The notes under the pieces: generated by a model | What the model was told of the DNA's origin: nothing | Databases searched by the model: none | The model's input: the letters and a program-made list of their open reading frames with translations, nothing else | Shown: piece by piece, positions 13,901-21,580 of the stretch | Layout: every line of letters begins with the position of its first letter | Numbering within the stretch: the first letter of the stretch is position 1 | Made by a program: the position numbers and the translations under genes | Assembly: GCF_041734735.1 (NCBI RefSeq) | Contig: NC_134898.1 | Location: 46,926,341-46,990,340 of the forward strand | Length of the DNA stretch: 64,000 nt | Source of the DNA: Babylonia areolata | Taxonomy: Eukaryota; Mollusca; Gastropoda; Neogastropoda; Buccinidae | Direction: 5' to 3'

Positions 13901-14570
13901 AAACCCACCTCCGCTGTTATTCGAACCCGCGTCCTCCCAGCCGTCAGTCCGTGACGCTAACCACTTTGCCACAATAAAAAAAGATTTTTTTTAATCAAAA
14001 CCGTTTCTTTCTTTTCTTCTTCTTCTTCCAGATTCAAAGTGACGTACATTCTTTCGGATGAGCCATCGTGGACAGGGCTGAAGGGCCGTGTGTGCTCGGA
14101 CCACATCTACGAGTTTGTGCCGTTCCCGTCAGCGGGAGACAACCCCGAAGTTCCATCTGCCAAGAGCAGCCTGACCTCCCAGGCACAGTCTGACGTGTCG
14201 GAAATTCCAGAGTACGGGTTTTTTTGGGTGGTGTGTTTGTGTGGGGAGGGGGAGGGGTTTGTTTTCTTGGGGAGTGCACCCCCACTCCCTCCTCCCTTTC
14301 CCTCCCTTGAACTACCAGAAAATATGCGTCATTCTGTCACACTGAAATCATTTAAGTCTGCTCTGAAAACATCTTTTCCAACAGCAGTAACAGCAGTTGT
14401 TTTTTTTGTTTTTTTTTGGTTTTTTTTTTTTTTGTAGAGGTGGGGTGGGAGCTGGTTTTTTTGGTTGTTTTTTTTTCCAGATCTTGGTGTGATTTGGTTT
14501 TGGGTGCATGTTTTGCTGTGGAGAGGCTGTTTGCTGTGTGTGTGTGTGTGGTGGGGTGCCGGTGAGCGTT

Positions 14571-14601
<31 letters not shown>

Positions 14602-17141
14602 CTGAGTGCGTGTTGCAGGGATGCGTTTACTGGAGGGTGCCATGGGTGGGTGGGTGGGTGGTTTCCAATGTTCAGTTGCATGAGCGTTTACTGGCACATG
14701 CTTCTATGTGTTTAGGGGTGGGGGTGGGGTGGGGGAGGTGCGGGTGGAGAGGAGTATTGATGGGGAGGCGGGGGAGTGAGGAGCAAAATATAAAGCGCGC
14801 TTTGAGCAGTATTTCTGGAGAAACGGGCTATATAAATGTCCATTATACTTATTATTTGTGGCTTTGTTTTCGTGGGAATACACCCCACCCCACCCCCACC
14901 TCCCTTTCCCTCCATTTAATCTGTGGGTTTGTTTTTAGGGGAATACACCCCCCTCAACCCCTCCATCCCTTTTATTTGAGGATTTGTTTTTTTGGGGGGA
15001 ATAACCCCTCCACACACACGCGCACACACAGACACACACACACACATATACACCCCACCCTCATCCCTTGGAGTTATTCGTTTATTTGCTTTGGAATACA
15101 CCCCTACCCACCCCAATGTCAGTGGGGTTTTTGGGTGGTTTTTTGTGTGTGTGTGTGTGCGCGCGTGCGCGTGTGTGATAGCAAACAGGCTGGCATGTGT
15201 ACATGTGCACTTCTACTTGTGTGTGTGTGTGTGTGTGTGTGTATGTATTTTATGGTTCTCATCTTGTTTCCACTGAAATGTTGTTTTTTTAATTAATGTT
15301 TTGAAAACTCTTGATGATCTTTGATTATTGTCCAGCCTCCAGCTACTGCATGCGGGTGAAAATGTGTTTGCCACGGGGGTTCAGCAGTTGTTTGTTCATT
15401 GCACCATGCTGGTCACGTAGGAATGGTTGTCGTTCTTGTCAGCCTCCTTTTGTCTGGAGAGACGATGGCTGCACCAGGAATTTAGTCCCTGCCAGGTGTT
15501 GCACTTCCTGCTGTGGCTGTGTAGACCACTGCTGGAGCGTCAGTCTCTACTGCCAGTATATATGAATCCGTGTTAACATATCACTGTGCTTTAGCTGAGA
15601 GTTTTTTTTCTTTTCTCTCTCTCTCTCTCTCTCTCTCTGTGCACAAATGCGTAATAATGTGTGAACTGTGAACATGGCTGTGAGCGTCTGTCCATATGCG
15701 TGCGCGTATGTGGAAATCAGCGTGGAAACCTTAATTACCTGTACGTGTGGTGATTTCAGAAAACCCAGAGGCAGTGATGTTGATGGTGTCGGCCCACTGT
15801 TGTGTGTGTGTGGGCCTACTGCGCCCACAAAACAGGCCCCTCGGTGAGTCCTGTTGAGTGTGTGTTCAGCCAGCCTGTCATCCTATAAGAGTGTGTGCAT
15901 GTATGTGTTGGTTTGGTTTTAGTGTGTAGTGTGTTGAACAGACGTTTGTCAGTGAGCATGTGTGTCTGTAAGGAGGAGGGCGGCAGAATGGTTCAGATGC
16001 TTACCTGCCGACACAGTGGGTCAGGGTTCGAATCCCAGTCTCGCCTTTTCTCCCAAGGCTGACAGGAAAATGGGAATGAGCATCTGGTCATGCGAATGAG
16101 ACGATGAACTGAGATCCCATGTGCAGCACACACAGTGGCAGTGTGAGTGTTGTCCTCTGGCAGAAATCCACTCTGGGGCCGTATTCAAGACAAAAATCAT
16201 TTTGCCTGAAGGCAAGTTACCCTTGACAGGGCAGGGACCCGCGGTTACGGGGGGGGGTGGTTTTGGGGGTGGGGTGGGGGGGGGGTGCGAAGTGGGGGCT
16301 ATGATTCGTGAGTGTGTGTGTATGTGTGTGTGTAGAGGATGGGGTTTGTGTGTATGCATGTCTGTATTGTGGGATCCACTGAATATTTGAATGTGCTTGT
16401 GCATATGTATGTGTGTGTATGTGTAGGGGGGTGGGGGGGAGGGGAGTATGGGTGTGTGTGCACGTACCGTAGAAGTTGCACTGCTTAGGAATGTGTGTGT
16501 AGGGAGTGTGGGGGGGAGGGACGGTGCAGGGTAATGTGGGAGGTAGTGTGTGTGTGGATGAGCGTTTTTTTATGTGTCAGGGTTTGTGTGCTTTTATTTG
16601 TAGTGTTGGGCCTGTGCACTTTTGTCTGTACCTTCATATCTGTGAAACTGCATGTTTGTTGCAAATCTATTGTGCATGTGTGTGTGTGTGTGTGTGTGCA
16701 TGTTTGTATGTCTGCTTAAATTCATTTGCTTATAAGTTTATTTATTCATTATCATTATTGTCTTTTTATTTTGTTCATTTATTCTTTTTTCCCCCCTGCA
16801 TTTTATTTTATTTCATTATCTGTGCTTACTTTTTTATGTTGTTCGTTTATTTATTTATTTGTATATTTGTATGTTTATGCATTAATCAAAAAACCAAAAT
16901 CAATCATCCAGGACGAATCACATCCAGCTTTTGGGATTTTCGAGATGCTCCCCTCAGGTCGACAGTACAGAAGTATAAGGATGAAAATCAATCGCTTTGT
17001 CAATAGTTTTTTTCCCCCAAAGCTGTCAGTGCCCTGTCTCTCGAACAAATCCAGTATAATTAAATAGAATTGTCCAATCAACAACCATCTCCTGAAGATC
17101 TAGTCATTAGCCCCATCCACATGTAATATGCGGCTTCTGTT

Positions 17142-17182
<41 letters not shown>

Positions 17183-18029
17183 ACACGTGCATGTGTGAGT
17201 ATGCACAAGTTTTTGTATTGATATGCACTTGTATGTATCTTAATTTCTACTGTATCTGTGTTTGTGTATGATTTTCGATTTATGTTCATATCTCGTTATG
17301 TACTATCCACCCCAGTATTCCTTGTGACCCCGGTACACTTGGTAATAAAGACATATTCTATTCTGTTCGAATTTAATGATGTATCCATTTACTTTTTTAT
17401 GCACTTTTTTTTCTTCTCTCTCTCTCTCCTCAAGGCCTGACTAAGCGTGTTGGGTTATGCTGCTGGTCAGGCATCTGTTTATCACATGTGGTGTAGCGTA
17501 TATGGATTTGCCCGAATGCAGTGACGCCTCCTTGAACAACTGAACTGAACTGAGCTGCGTGTGTGCGTAAATGCGTAATTAGTGTGCGCACCGTGCATTT
17601 GCCAGGGAATGTCTTTCCATATGCACAGACACACACACACACACACACCCACCCACCCACACACATGTACAAGTGTCTACATGTGTGAATGTGACAATCA
17701 AGGTGGAAACCTTAATAACCTGTATGTGTGGTGTTTTCAGAAAATTCATACTCACTGATGTGGATGGCTTGAACCCACTGGTGTGTGTTTGCGGGCCGAC
17801 TCCCTTCGCCAACCTGGCCACTCAGTGAGTTCTGGGGGGGGGGGGGGGGTGAGGGGGGGGGGGGGGTTCCAATGAGCAATAATGATAATAATAATATAAT
17901 AATGGATACTTATATAGCACAGTATCCAGAAATCTGCTCTAGGTGCTTTACAAAAGCACTTTTGTTTAACATAACACATTACATCTATGTTACATACACA
18001 CACCAAAATGTGGCTGAACACACGCGCAA

Positions 18030-18060
<31 letters not shown>

Positions 18061-21000
18061 GTGCATACATACATTTTAACATTCATGTGTACCTAACAGC
18101 TACCCGCAACACATACACACACGTAGGCAAACACAAACATACATAAACACACATGTGCGCGTGTGCACCCGCCCACACACACACTACACATTCATATACA
18201 TGCATGTAGTTATGTACACATACATACGTATACACACATAGTCAAGCACAGCTAACGCAAAGGAAGTGGACTTGCCACAATTGGAGTTATTGCTGAGGGA
18301 AAAGGTGAGTTTTGAGACGAGATTTAAAAGATGCAAGGGAATCAGAATGACGGAGGTTATCAGGGAGCTTGTTCCAACGTCTTTTGGCGATTGAAAAGAA
18401 AACGATCTGTGCCCACAGAGCAATGTATGCGTTGGTATGTTTCTGTGTGCAGTGTGTTGGTGTGTCTTTTGTGTGTAGTGTGTTGAACAGGGAGAAAGGT
18501 AGCAGAACGGTTCAGACACTTCTCTGCCCATAGAGTCTACATTAGGGTCTGGGTTCGAATCCTGCTCTCACCCTTTCTACCCAAGTTTGATTGGAGAATC
18601 AAAGTGAGCGCCCAGTTACGAAGACAAAAACGATAAACTGAAGCAGCGTGTGGGGTGCGCACTTGGCGCTCTGAAAGAGAACCGATGGCAGCCAAAGTGT
18701 TGTCCTCTGGCAGAATTGTGTACGGGGGGGGGGGGGGGGGGGACACAGGAGCTCTGTGTGTGTGTGTGAGTTAGAGTCTGAAACCTGATGAATCCACCAG
18801 TGTGTATGTAGTCAGTCCGTGTTTCACACCTGATGAATCCACCAGTGTGTATGTAGTCAGTTAGTGTTTCACACCTGATAAATCCACCAGTGTGTATGTA
18901 GTCAGTGTTTCACACCTGATGAATCCACCAGTGTGTATGTAGTCAGTTAGTGTTTCACACCTGATAAATCCACCAGTGTGTATGTAGTCAGTGTTTCACA
19001 CCTGATAAATCCACCAGTGTGTATGTAGTCAGTGTTTCACACCTGATAAATCCACCAGTGTGTATGTAGTCAGTGTTTCACACCTGATAAATCCACCAGT
19101 GTGTATGTAGTCAGTCAGTGTTTCACACCTGATAAATCCACCAGTGTGTATGTAGTCAGTCAGTGTTTCACACCTGATGAATCCACCAGTGTGTATGTAG
19201 TCAGTCAGTGTTTCACACCTGATAAATCCACCAGTGTGTATGTAGTCAGTTAGTGTGAAACACCTGATAAATCCAGTAGTGTGTACGTAGTCAGTTAGTG
19301 TTTCACACCTGATGAATCCACCAGTGTGTATGTAGTCAGTTAGTGTTTCACACCTGATAAATCCACCAGTGTGTATGTAGTCAGTTAGTGTTTCACACCT
19401 GATAAATCCACCATTGTGTATGTAGTCAGTCAGTGTTTCACACCTGATAAATCCACCAGTGCGTATGTAGTGAGTTAGTGTGAAACACCTGGTAAATCCA
19501 CCAGTGTGTACGTAGTCAGTGTTTCACACCTGATAAATCCACCAGTGTGTATGTAGTCAGTGTTTCACACCTGATAAATCCACCAGTGCGTATGTAGTGA
19601 GTTAGTGTGAAACACCTGGTAAATCCACCAGTGTGTACGTAGTCAGTGTTTCACACCTGATAAATCCACCAGTGTGTATGTAGTCAGTGTTTCACACCTG
19701 ATAAATCCACCAGTGTGTATGTAGTCAGTTAGTGTTTCACACCTGATAAATCCACCAGTGCGTATGTAGTGAGTTAGTGTGAAACACCTGATAAATCCAC
19801 CAGTGTGTATGTAGTCAGTGTTTCACACCTGATAAATCCACCAGTGTGTATGTAGTCAGTTAGTGTTTCACACCTGATAAATCCACCAGTGCGTATGTAG
19901 TGAGTTAGTGTGAAACACCTGATAAATCCACCAGTGTGTATGTAGTCAGTGTTTCACACCTGATAAATCCACCAGTGTGTATGTAGTCAGTGTTTCACAC
20001 CTGATAAATCCACCAGTATCTATGTAGTCAGTCAGTGTTTCACACCTGATAAATCCACCAGTGTGTATGTAGTCAGTCAGTGTTTCACACCTGATAAATC
20101 CACCGGTGTGTATGTAGTGAGTTAGTGTGAAACACCTGATAAATCCACCAGTGCGTATGTAGTGAGTTAGTGTGAAACACCTGATAAATCCACCAGTGCG
20201 TATGTAGTGAGTTAGTGTGAAACACCTGATAAATCCACCAGTGTGTATGTAGTCAGTGTTTCACACCTGATAAATCCACCAGTGCGTATGTAGTGAGTTA
20301 GTGTGAAACACCTGATAAATCCACCAGTGTGTATGTAGTCAGTGTTTCACACCTGATAAATCCACCAGTGTGTATGTAGTCAGTGTTTCACACCTGATAA
20401 ATCCACCAGTGTGTATGTAGTCAGTGTTTCACACCTGATAAATCCACCAGTATCTATGTAGTCAGTCAGTGTTTCACACCTGATAAATCCACCAGTGTGT
20501 ATGTAGTCAGTCAGTGTTTCACACCTGATAAATCCACCAGTGTGTATGCAGTGAGTTTGAGGTTGACACTTGGTAAATCCAGTAGTGTGTATGTAGTGAG
20601 TTAGAGTTTGACACCTGGTAAATCCAGTAGTGTGTATGTAGTCAGTTAGTGTTTCACACCTGATAAATCCACCAGTGTGTATGCAGTGAGTTAAGAGTTT
20701 GACACCAGGTAAGTCCACCAGTATGTTTGCTGTGAGTTAGAAGTTGACACCTGATAAATCCAGTAGTGTGTATGTTGTAAATTAGAGGTTGACACCTGAT
20801 AAATCCACCAGTGATTATGTAGTGAGTTTGAGGTTGACACTTGGTAAATCCACCAGTGTTTATGTTGTTGTTAGTTTGAGTTAGTTGCCAGATAAATCCA
20901 CCAGTGTGTATGTAGTGAGTTAACACCTGATAAATCCAGCAGTGTGCATGTTGCGAGTTAGAGTTTGACACCTAAATCCAGCAGTGTGCATGTTGCGAGT

Positions 21001-21580
21001 TAAGAGTTTGACACATAAATCCAGCAGGAGCGTGCATGTTGTGAGTTATAGAGTTTGACACATAAATCCAGCAGTGTGCATGTTGCGAGTTAGAGTTTGA
21101 CACATAAATCCAGCAGGAGCGTGCATGTTGTGAGTTATAGAGTTTGACACCTGATAAATCCAGCAGGAGTGTGCATATTGCGAGTTAGAGTTTGACACAT
21201 AAATCCAGCAGTGTGCATGTTGTGAGTAATAGAGTTTGACACATAAATCCAGCTGGAGTGTGCATGTCATGAGTTATAGAGTTTGACACCTGATAAATCC
21301 AGCAGGAGCGTGCATGTTGTGAGTTATAGAGTTTGACACCTGATAAATCCAGCAGGAGCGTGCATGTTGTGAGTTATAGAGTTTGACACCTGATAAATCC
21401 AGCAGGAGCGTGCATGTTGTGAGTTATAGAGTTTGACACCTGATAAATCCAGCAGTGTGCATGTTGTGAGTTAAAGAGTTTGACACCTGATAAACCCAGG
21501 ACCCCTGTTTTTCCTTGCCCTGCAGGTTGCTGAAGAACTACGGTCTGAGCCACAAGCACATACACCTGTTCCAAGGCTGA
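103..21580 (+). CDS. CYB5R4: Cytochrome b5 reductase 4 (NCB5OR), partial, 5' end off window
   Basis: Seen: exons 103-254, 1207-1239, 4490-4615, 6692-6832, 9759-9911, 10995-11151, 13033-13119, 14032-14211, one of 15760-15843 or 17741-17824, and 21526-21580 join in one frame with GT/AG borders to give 388 residues and a stop. The order is CS domain (about 1-110, starting YDWFQ and continuing to GKVEIVLPK), then the FAD-binding domain (RSYT flavin motif, KIYPNG) and the NAD(P)H-binding domain (AAGTGVTPM and CGP motifs). Family knowledge: the vertebrate protein of about 520 residues has b5, CS and reductase domains, is a soluble or ER-associated NAD(P)H oxidoreductase, and transfers electrons through FAD to haem. 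Only the b5 domain is missing here, presumably upstream of the window. The order and spacing of the motifs match NCB5OR and not CYB5R1-3, which lack a CS domain. Oddities are the duplicated CGP exon and several exons crowded by repeats. Confidence 0.93.
255..476. repeat. Compound TG/GA microsatellite
   Basis: Three blocks of (TG)n each switch to (GA)n, separated by short unique pieces. It begins at the donor of the first CYB5R4 exon. Spurious ORFs in every frame come from this array. Confidence 0.97.
478..622. mobile_element. Short foldback (palindromic) element inside GA repeats
   Basis: Two near-perfect inverted arms of about 45 bases (about 481-525 and 572-619) surround a spacer of about 45 bases. 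The arms share ATAGGCCTCCGGCCCC and its complement. GA microsatellite flanks both sides, as if inserted into it. It is too small to code, so a MITE or foldback element. Confidence 0.7.
740..830. repeat. TA/GA microsatellite
   Basis: A TTTC run is followed by (TA)n at about 763-800 and (GA)n to 828. Confidence 0.95.
1207..1239 (+). CDS. CYB5R4: CYB5R4 microexon-sized CS-domain exon
   Basis: This 33-base exon encodes [11 protein letters not shown] between acceptor tttcag (1201-1206) and donor gtaata. The one-base phases on both sides fit its neighbours. The peptide aligns with the family segment before the GKVEIVL strand. Its small size means gene finders may miss it. Confidence 0.8.
1450..1507. 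repeat. (TA)n microsatellite
   Basis: About 29 uninterrupted TA units directly precede a SINE's 3' end. Confidence 0.97.
1526..1903 (-). mobile_element. tRNA-derived SINE, family II
   Basis: On the minus strand it starts GGGAGTGATGGCCTAGAGG (box A-like), then GGTTCGAATC (box B) and a conserved body ending in a Cys-codon-free, GAA/AAATCTG tail. Sister copies are at 10232-10588, 31795-32105 and, in + orientation, 34553-34875 and 50440-50700. Confidence 0.8.
2740..2965 (+). mobile_element. 3' fragment of SINE family I, long form
   Basis: It contains GGCTCTACCCAGGTAGGCAG and a GTAAAGGGCTTAGG-type end found in the long SINE copies at 7160, 39895 and 45357. The head is missing. Confidence 0.65.
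3064..3890 (+). mobile_element. GACTCACTTGTG element flanked by 155-bp direct repeats
   Basis: The core (3226-3713) has inverted ends GACTCACTTATG and CACAAGTGAGTC and no coding capacity. A TG run lies near its left end. Closely similar 155-base direct repeats flank it (about 3064-3222 and 3736-3890), sharing AAGGATTCCGGAAGCATGAA. Other copies are at 8758 and 41751. Confidence 0.7.
4060..4480 (-). mobile_element. Fossil DIRS-like retrotransposon fragment (reverse transcriptase)
   Basis: The minus strand carries a reverse-transcriptase stretch with [15 protein letters not shown] and [10 protein letters not shown], typical of DIRS-type tyrosine-recombinase retrotransposons. Only a few hundred bases survive, so it is a broken, old fragment with no complete gene. 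It ends just upstream of the CYB5R4 exon at 4490. Confidence 0.6.
4490..4615 (+). CDS. CYB5R4: CYB5R4 exon, end of CS domain
   Basis: The acceptor is ttcctgcag ending at 4489 and the donor is gtacgc at 4616. It reads [18 protein letters not shown] and on to [10 protein letters not shown], which matches the closing CS-domain strand of NCB5OR (VGKIEIVL in vertebrates). A broken retrotransposon fragment ends only about 20-30 bases upstream of the acceptor. Confidence 0.92.
4925..5215 (-). mobile_element. SINE family II, truncated copy
   Basis: It shares the body of the 1526-1903 copy: TTTCTCTGTGTGAAAT at the tail, CAGAATTTTGCCAGG and TTCTTTTACATGCG. The tRNA-like head is missing. Confidence 0.7.
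5226..5650. mobile_element. Nested SINEs: + copy inserted in - copy
   Basis: A minus-strand SINE head (5226-5316, continuing at 5641) is split by a 5'-truncated + strand family I SINE (5317-5628) with a GAA tail. The 12-base target duplication TCACTCGGCAGT is at 5305-5316 and 5629-5640. Confidence 0.75.
6119..6352. repeat. Two TG microsatellites
   Basis: (TG)n runs at about 6119-6157 and 6309-6352 flank about 150 bases of non-coding sequence. Confidence 0.95.
6692..6832 (+). CDS. CYB5R4: CYB5R4 exon, start of FAD-binding domain
   Basis: The acceptor is tgtgcag ending at 6691 and the donor is gtgtgtgg at 6833. It reads [19 protein letters not shown] then [16 protein letters not shown], the first barrel strands of ferredoxin-reductase-type FAD domains; the family has VPIGQHVYLK here. 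A second GT at 6826 would break the phase to the next exon, so 6832 is preferred. A 50-bp tandem repeat starts at this donor. Confidence 0.92.
6829..7127. repeat. 50-bp minisatellite, six copies
   Basis: The unit contains GGTTTTCAGGATCACAATCA and CTTTGTTACCTCAGTCAAC. The first copy starts at the donor of the 6692-6832 exon. All three + frames stay open, giving repetitive ORFs that are not real genes. Confidence 0.95.
7160..7615 (+). mobile_element. SINE family I, long form
   Basis: Box A is AGCCGAGTGGTTAAAG and box B is GGGTTTGAATCTC. The body has GCCTGGTGGGTAAAGG, then a 3' end with AGGATAGGCACTATATAAAT and a repeated AAATC tail. Confidence 0.85.
7925..8440 (-). mobile_element. LINE reverse-transcriptase C-terminal fragment
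   Basis: Minus-strand pieces read [20 protein letters not shown], then in another frame [20 protein letters not shown] and [20 protein letters not shown]. These are conserved C-terminal blocks of non-LTR reverse transcriptases common in marine invertebrates. At least one frame change separates them, so it is a dead copy. Confidence 0.75.
8758..8961 (+). mobile_element. Internally deleted GACTCACTTGTG element
   Basis: It has the same inverted ends as the 3226-3713 element (8758-8769 and 8928-8939) and the same trailing CTTGAAGGCCTTGCCTCTC, but the middle 300 bases are missing. Confidence 0.75.
9184..9282. repeat. (TG)n microsatellite
   Basis: A TG run with occasional TC interruptions, 113 bases before the larger 9396-9750 array. 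Confidence 0.95.
9396..9750. repeat. Large TG-type array with TTTGTATG variants
   Basis: About 355 bases of (TG)n are interrupted by TGTTTGTATG and GTGCATG variants. It ends eight bases before the acceptor of the 9759 exon and creates long false Cys-Val ORFs in all frames. Confidence 0.97.
9759..9911 (+). CDS. CYB5R4: CYB5R4 exon with flavin-binding RSYT motif
   Basis: It enters with GT to complete a Gly codon, then reads [34 protein letters not shown] and IGTLNAG. The R-x-Y-T block is the FAD-contacting motif of the cytochrome b5 reductase family, and KIYPNG matches the family KIYPTG. The donor is gtcagt at 9912. The acceptor (cggcag, ending 9758) is preceded by about 350 bases of TG repeats instead of a normal pyrimidine tract. 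Confidence 0.92.
9935..10065 (+). mobile_element. 5' fragment of GACTCACTTGTG element
   Basis: It starts GACTCACTTGTGTAAAGAAT and continues to GGTAAACTTTAACATTG, the shared left part of the 3226, 8758 and 41751 copies. The right end is absent. Confidence 0.65.
10232..10588 (-). mobile_element. SINE family II
   Basis: A nearly full copy, co-linear with 1526-1903, with minus-strand box B GGTTCGAATCCC. Confidence 0.8.
10799..10912. repeat. CA-rich microsatellite
   Basis: (CA)n with GCG and TGC interruptions, upstream of the 10995 exon. A normal pyrimidine tract still separates it from the acceptor. Confidence 0.93.
10995..11151 (+). CDS. CYB5R4: CYB5R4 exon with nucleotide-binding GTGVTPM motif
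   Basis: The acceptor is ccgacag ending at 10994 and the donor is gtaagg at 11152. It reads [36 protein letters not shown] and ends at APKDSDM. AAGTG(V/F)TPM is the pyridine-nucleotide-binding loop of the reductase domain. It leaves two bases for the next exon. Confidence 0.94.
11248..11640 (+). mobile_element. Full-length SINE family I with 28-bp target duplication
   Basis: Head GGGCGCAGTAGCCGAGTGG, box B GGGTTCGAATCAC, a body of about 330 bases and an (AAG)n tail. CTTGTATCACAGA-TGACATA repeats at 11217-11244 and 11641-11668 differ at one base, marking a relatively recent insertion. Confidence 0.92.
12019..12380. repeat. 35-bp minisatellite, about ten copies
   Basis: The unit contains GGGTGTGTGTTGTGTC and GTGTTTGGGAGAGTC. 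The remaining variation is a few alternating substitutions. It gives false ORFs in all three + frames. Confidence 0.95.
12388..12650 (+). mobile_element. SINE family III
   Basis: A degraded tRNA-like head (GGCAGAGGAGTTAAGACAC), then GATTCCCACTCTCGC and the shared body CATTCGGATGAGACAATGAA. Related copies are at 15970, 18486, 47400 and 61840. Confidence 0.7.
12745..12997 (+). mobile_element. CR1/jockey-like LINE fragment
   Basis: It reads [20 protein letters not shown] and, after a frame change, [20 protein letters not shown]. This is the conserved LSRLDYCNS block near the C-terminus of non-LTR reverse transcriptases. It is truncated at both ends and lies just upstream of the 13033 exon. Confidence 0.85.
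13033..13119 (+). CDS. CYB5R4: CYB5R4 exon, NAD(P)H-binding domain beta strand
   Basis: The acceptor is tcaacag ending at 13032 and the donor is gtgagt at 13120. It reads [20 protein letters not shown] and then [10 protein letters not shown], matching the family KLMFFNKTEDDIIWRSQLE. The upstream intron sequence is a LINE fragment followed by a TG run. Confidence 0.92.
13255..13975 (-). repeat. Long interspersed repeat, family R4
   Basis: About 720 bases shared, in inverse orientation, with 40195-41035 and 56775-57715, and partly with 33380-33720. Diagnostic pieces are CACACACCAGAGGAGACCCT and CCACCTACTAAGCCCCCTA. The minus-strand end has a box-B-like GGGTTCGAAT, so it may be a composite SINE. 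No coding frame was seen. Confidence 0.7.
14032..14211 (+). CDS. CYB5R4: CYB5R4 exon, variable loop before the CGP motif
   Basis: The acceptor is tcttccag ending at 14031. It reads [20 protein letters not shown] then [12 protein letters not shown] and a Ser/Pro-rich tail ending IPE. The donor used is gtacgg at 14212, which leaves GA and fits both copies of the following exon. The tail is longer than the vertebrate loop and accounts for the length difference of the reductase domain. Confidence 0.88.
14285..14852 (+). mobile_element. LINE 3' end
   Basis: It reads [20 protein letters not shown], the usual last residues of a CR1-like reverse transcriptase, followed by low-complexity sequence and a terminal GCGCTTTGAGC and GGCTATATAAATG motif. 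It sits between the 14032 exon and CGP exon copy A. Confidence 0.7.
14853..15300. repeat. Low-complexity intron with GGGGAATACACCCC repeats
   Basis: Four degenerate copies of a unit containing TGTTTT(T/C)G(T/G)GGGAATACACCCC, followed by CA and TG runs. It has no coding signal. Confidence 0.6.
15760..15843 (+). CDS. CYB5R4: CYB5R4 duplicated exon, copy A (CGP motif, divergent)
   Basis: This 84-base open exon runs from acceptor gatttcag to donor gtgagtcc. It enters and exits in the same phases as copy B at 17741. It reads [20 protein letters not shown] then APTKQAPR. The core strand plus CGP motif is kept, but residues before and after are less like the family than in copy B: PRG replaces FIL, and AP replaces the conserved PF. 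It could be an alternative, mutually exclusive exon or a decaying duplicate. Confidence 0.6.
15970..16190 (+). mobile_element. SINE family III
   Basis: Head GGCGGCAGAATGGTTCAGA, box B GGGTTCGAATCCC and the shared body to the CAGAAATCCACTCTG end. It pairs with the 18486 copy as part of the exon duplication. Confidence 0.8.
16235..16700. repeat. G-rich and TG-rich low-complexity sequence
   Basis: Runs of seven or more G (16242-16290) are followed by TG-rich DNA. Nothing coding is seen. The G runs could form quadruplexes on the transcript. Confidence 0.6.
16890..17370 (+). mobile_element. LINE 3' end with C-terminal remnant
   Basis: It reads [20 protein letters not shown] then [11 protein letters not shown], the typical end of a non-LTR polyprotein. 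A shared 3' tail follows, ending AATAAAGACATATTCTATTC. The same tail recurs at 30915-31275. Confidence 0.75.
17741..17824 (+). CDS. CYB5R4: CYB5R4 exon with canonical CGP motif, copy B
   Basis: This 84-base exon runs from acceptor gtgttttcag to donor gtgagttc. It reads [20 protein letters not shown] then PFANLATQ, close to the vertebrate KVLVCICGPVPFTEQ. The Cys of CGP is the conserved residue near the nicotinamide site in this reductase family. This copy is the better family match and probably the constitutive exon. Confidence 0.88.
17876..18425 (-). repeat. Interspersed repeat with ATA tail and CA arrays
   Basis: It starts with (ATA)n, then ATATAGCACAGTATCC, GTGCTTTAC and CA arrays, and ends with TTTGAGACGAGATTTAAAAG. 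Short relatives occur at 38675-38720 and 52810-52930. Confidence 0.55.
18486..18745 (+). mobile_element. SINE family III
   Basis: Head AGGTAGCAGAACGGTTCAGA, box B GGGTTCGAATCCTG, and a body ending TCCTCTGGCAGAATTGTG followed by a poly(G) run at 18726-18742. Confidence 0.8.
18778..21495. repeat. 2.7-kb minisatellite, roughly 65 units
   Basis: The main unit is about 41 bases: GTTTCACACCTGATAAATCC then ACCAGTGTGTATGTAGTCA. Some units have GTGTGAAACAC where others have GTGTTTCACAC, a small internal inversion. The 3' part (20555-21490) changes to a 50-base type with GTTTGACACC and AGCAGGAGCGTGCATG. It fills the last CYB5R4 intron. Confidence 0.97.
21526..21580 (+). CDS. CYB5R4: CYB5R4 terminal coding exon and stop
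   Basis: The acceptor is ccctgcag ending at 21525. It reads [17 protein letters not shown] followed by TGA (21578-21580), matching the family C-terminus RLLHDLNFSKNEIHSF. Its first base completes the codon left by either copy of the CGP exon. The upstream intron is almost entirely a 2.7-kb minisatellite ending about 30 bases before the acceptor. Confidence 0.92.

Larger units (their letters stand above)
15595..16190 (+). repeat. Segmental duplication around CGP exon, copy A
   Basis: The exon and about 150 bases upstream (AATGCGTAAT, TCCATATGC, GTGGAAACCTTAAT) plus a downstream SINE recur around copy B at about 17515-18745 in the same order. Confidence 0.75.
17515..18745 (+). repeat. Segmental duplication around CGP exon, copy B
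   Basis: Same order as 15595-16190: shared upstream flank, 84-base exon, donor GTGAGT, GTGTGTAGTGTGTTGAACAG and a family III SINE. It is longer because another repeat (about 17876-18425) sits inside. Confidence 0.72.

Noticed and set aside
14508-15296. 262-residue ORF, the longest in the window
   Set aside because: Low-complexity TG/CA and GGGGAATACACC repeats with no domain, in an intron between in-phase CYB5R4 exons.
18778-21495. CRISPR-like direct repeats
   Set aside because: No unique spacers of constant length; repeats are contiguous and eukaryotic introns flank them. The same applies to 37018-38170.
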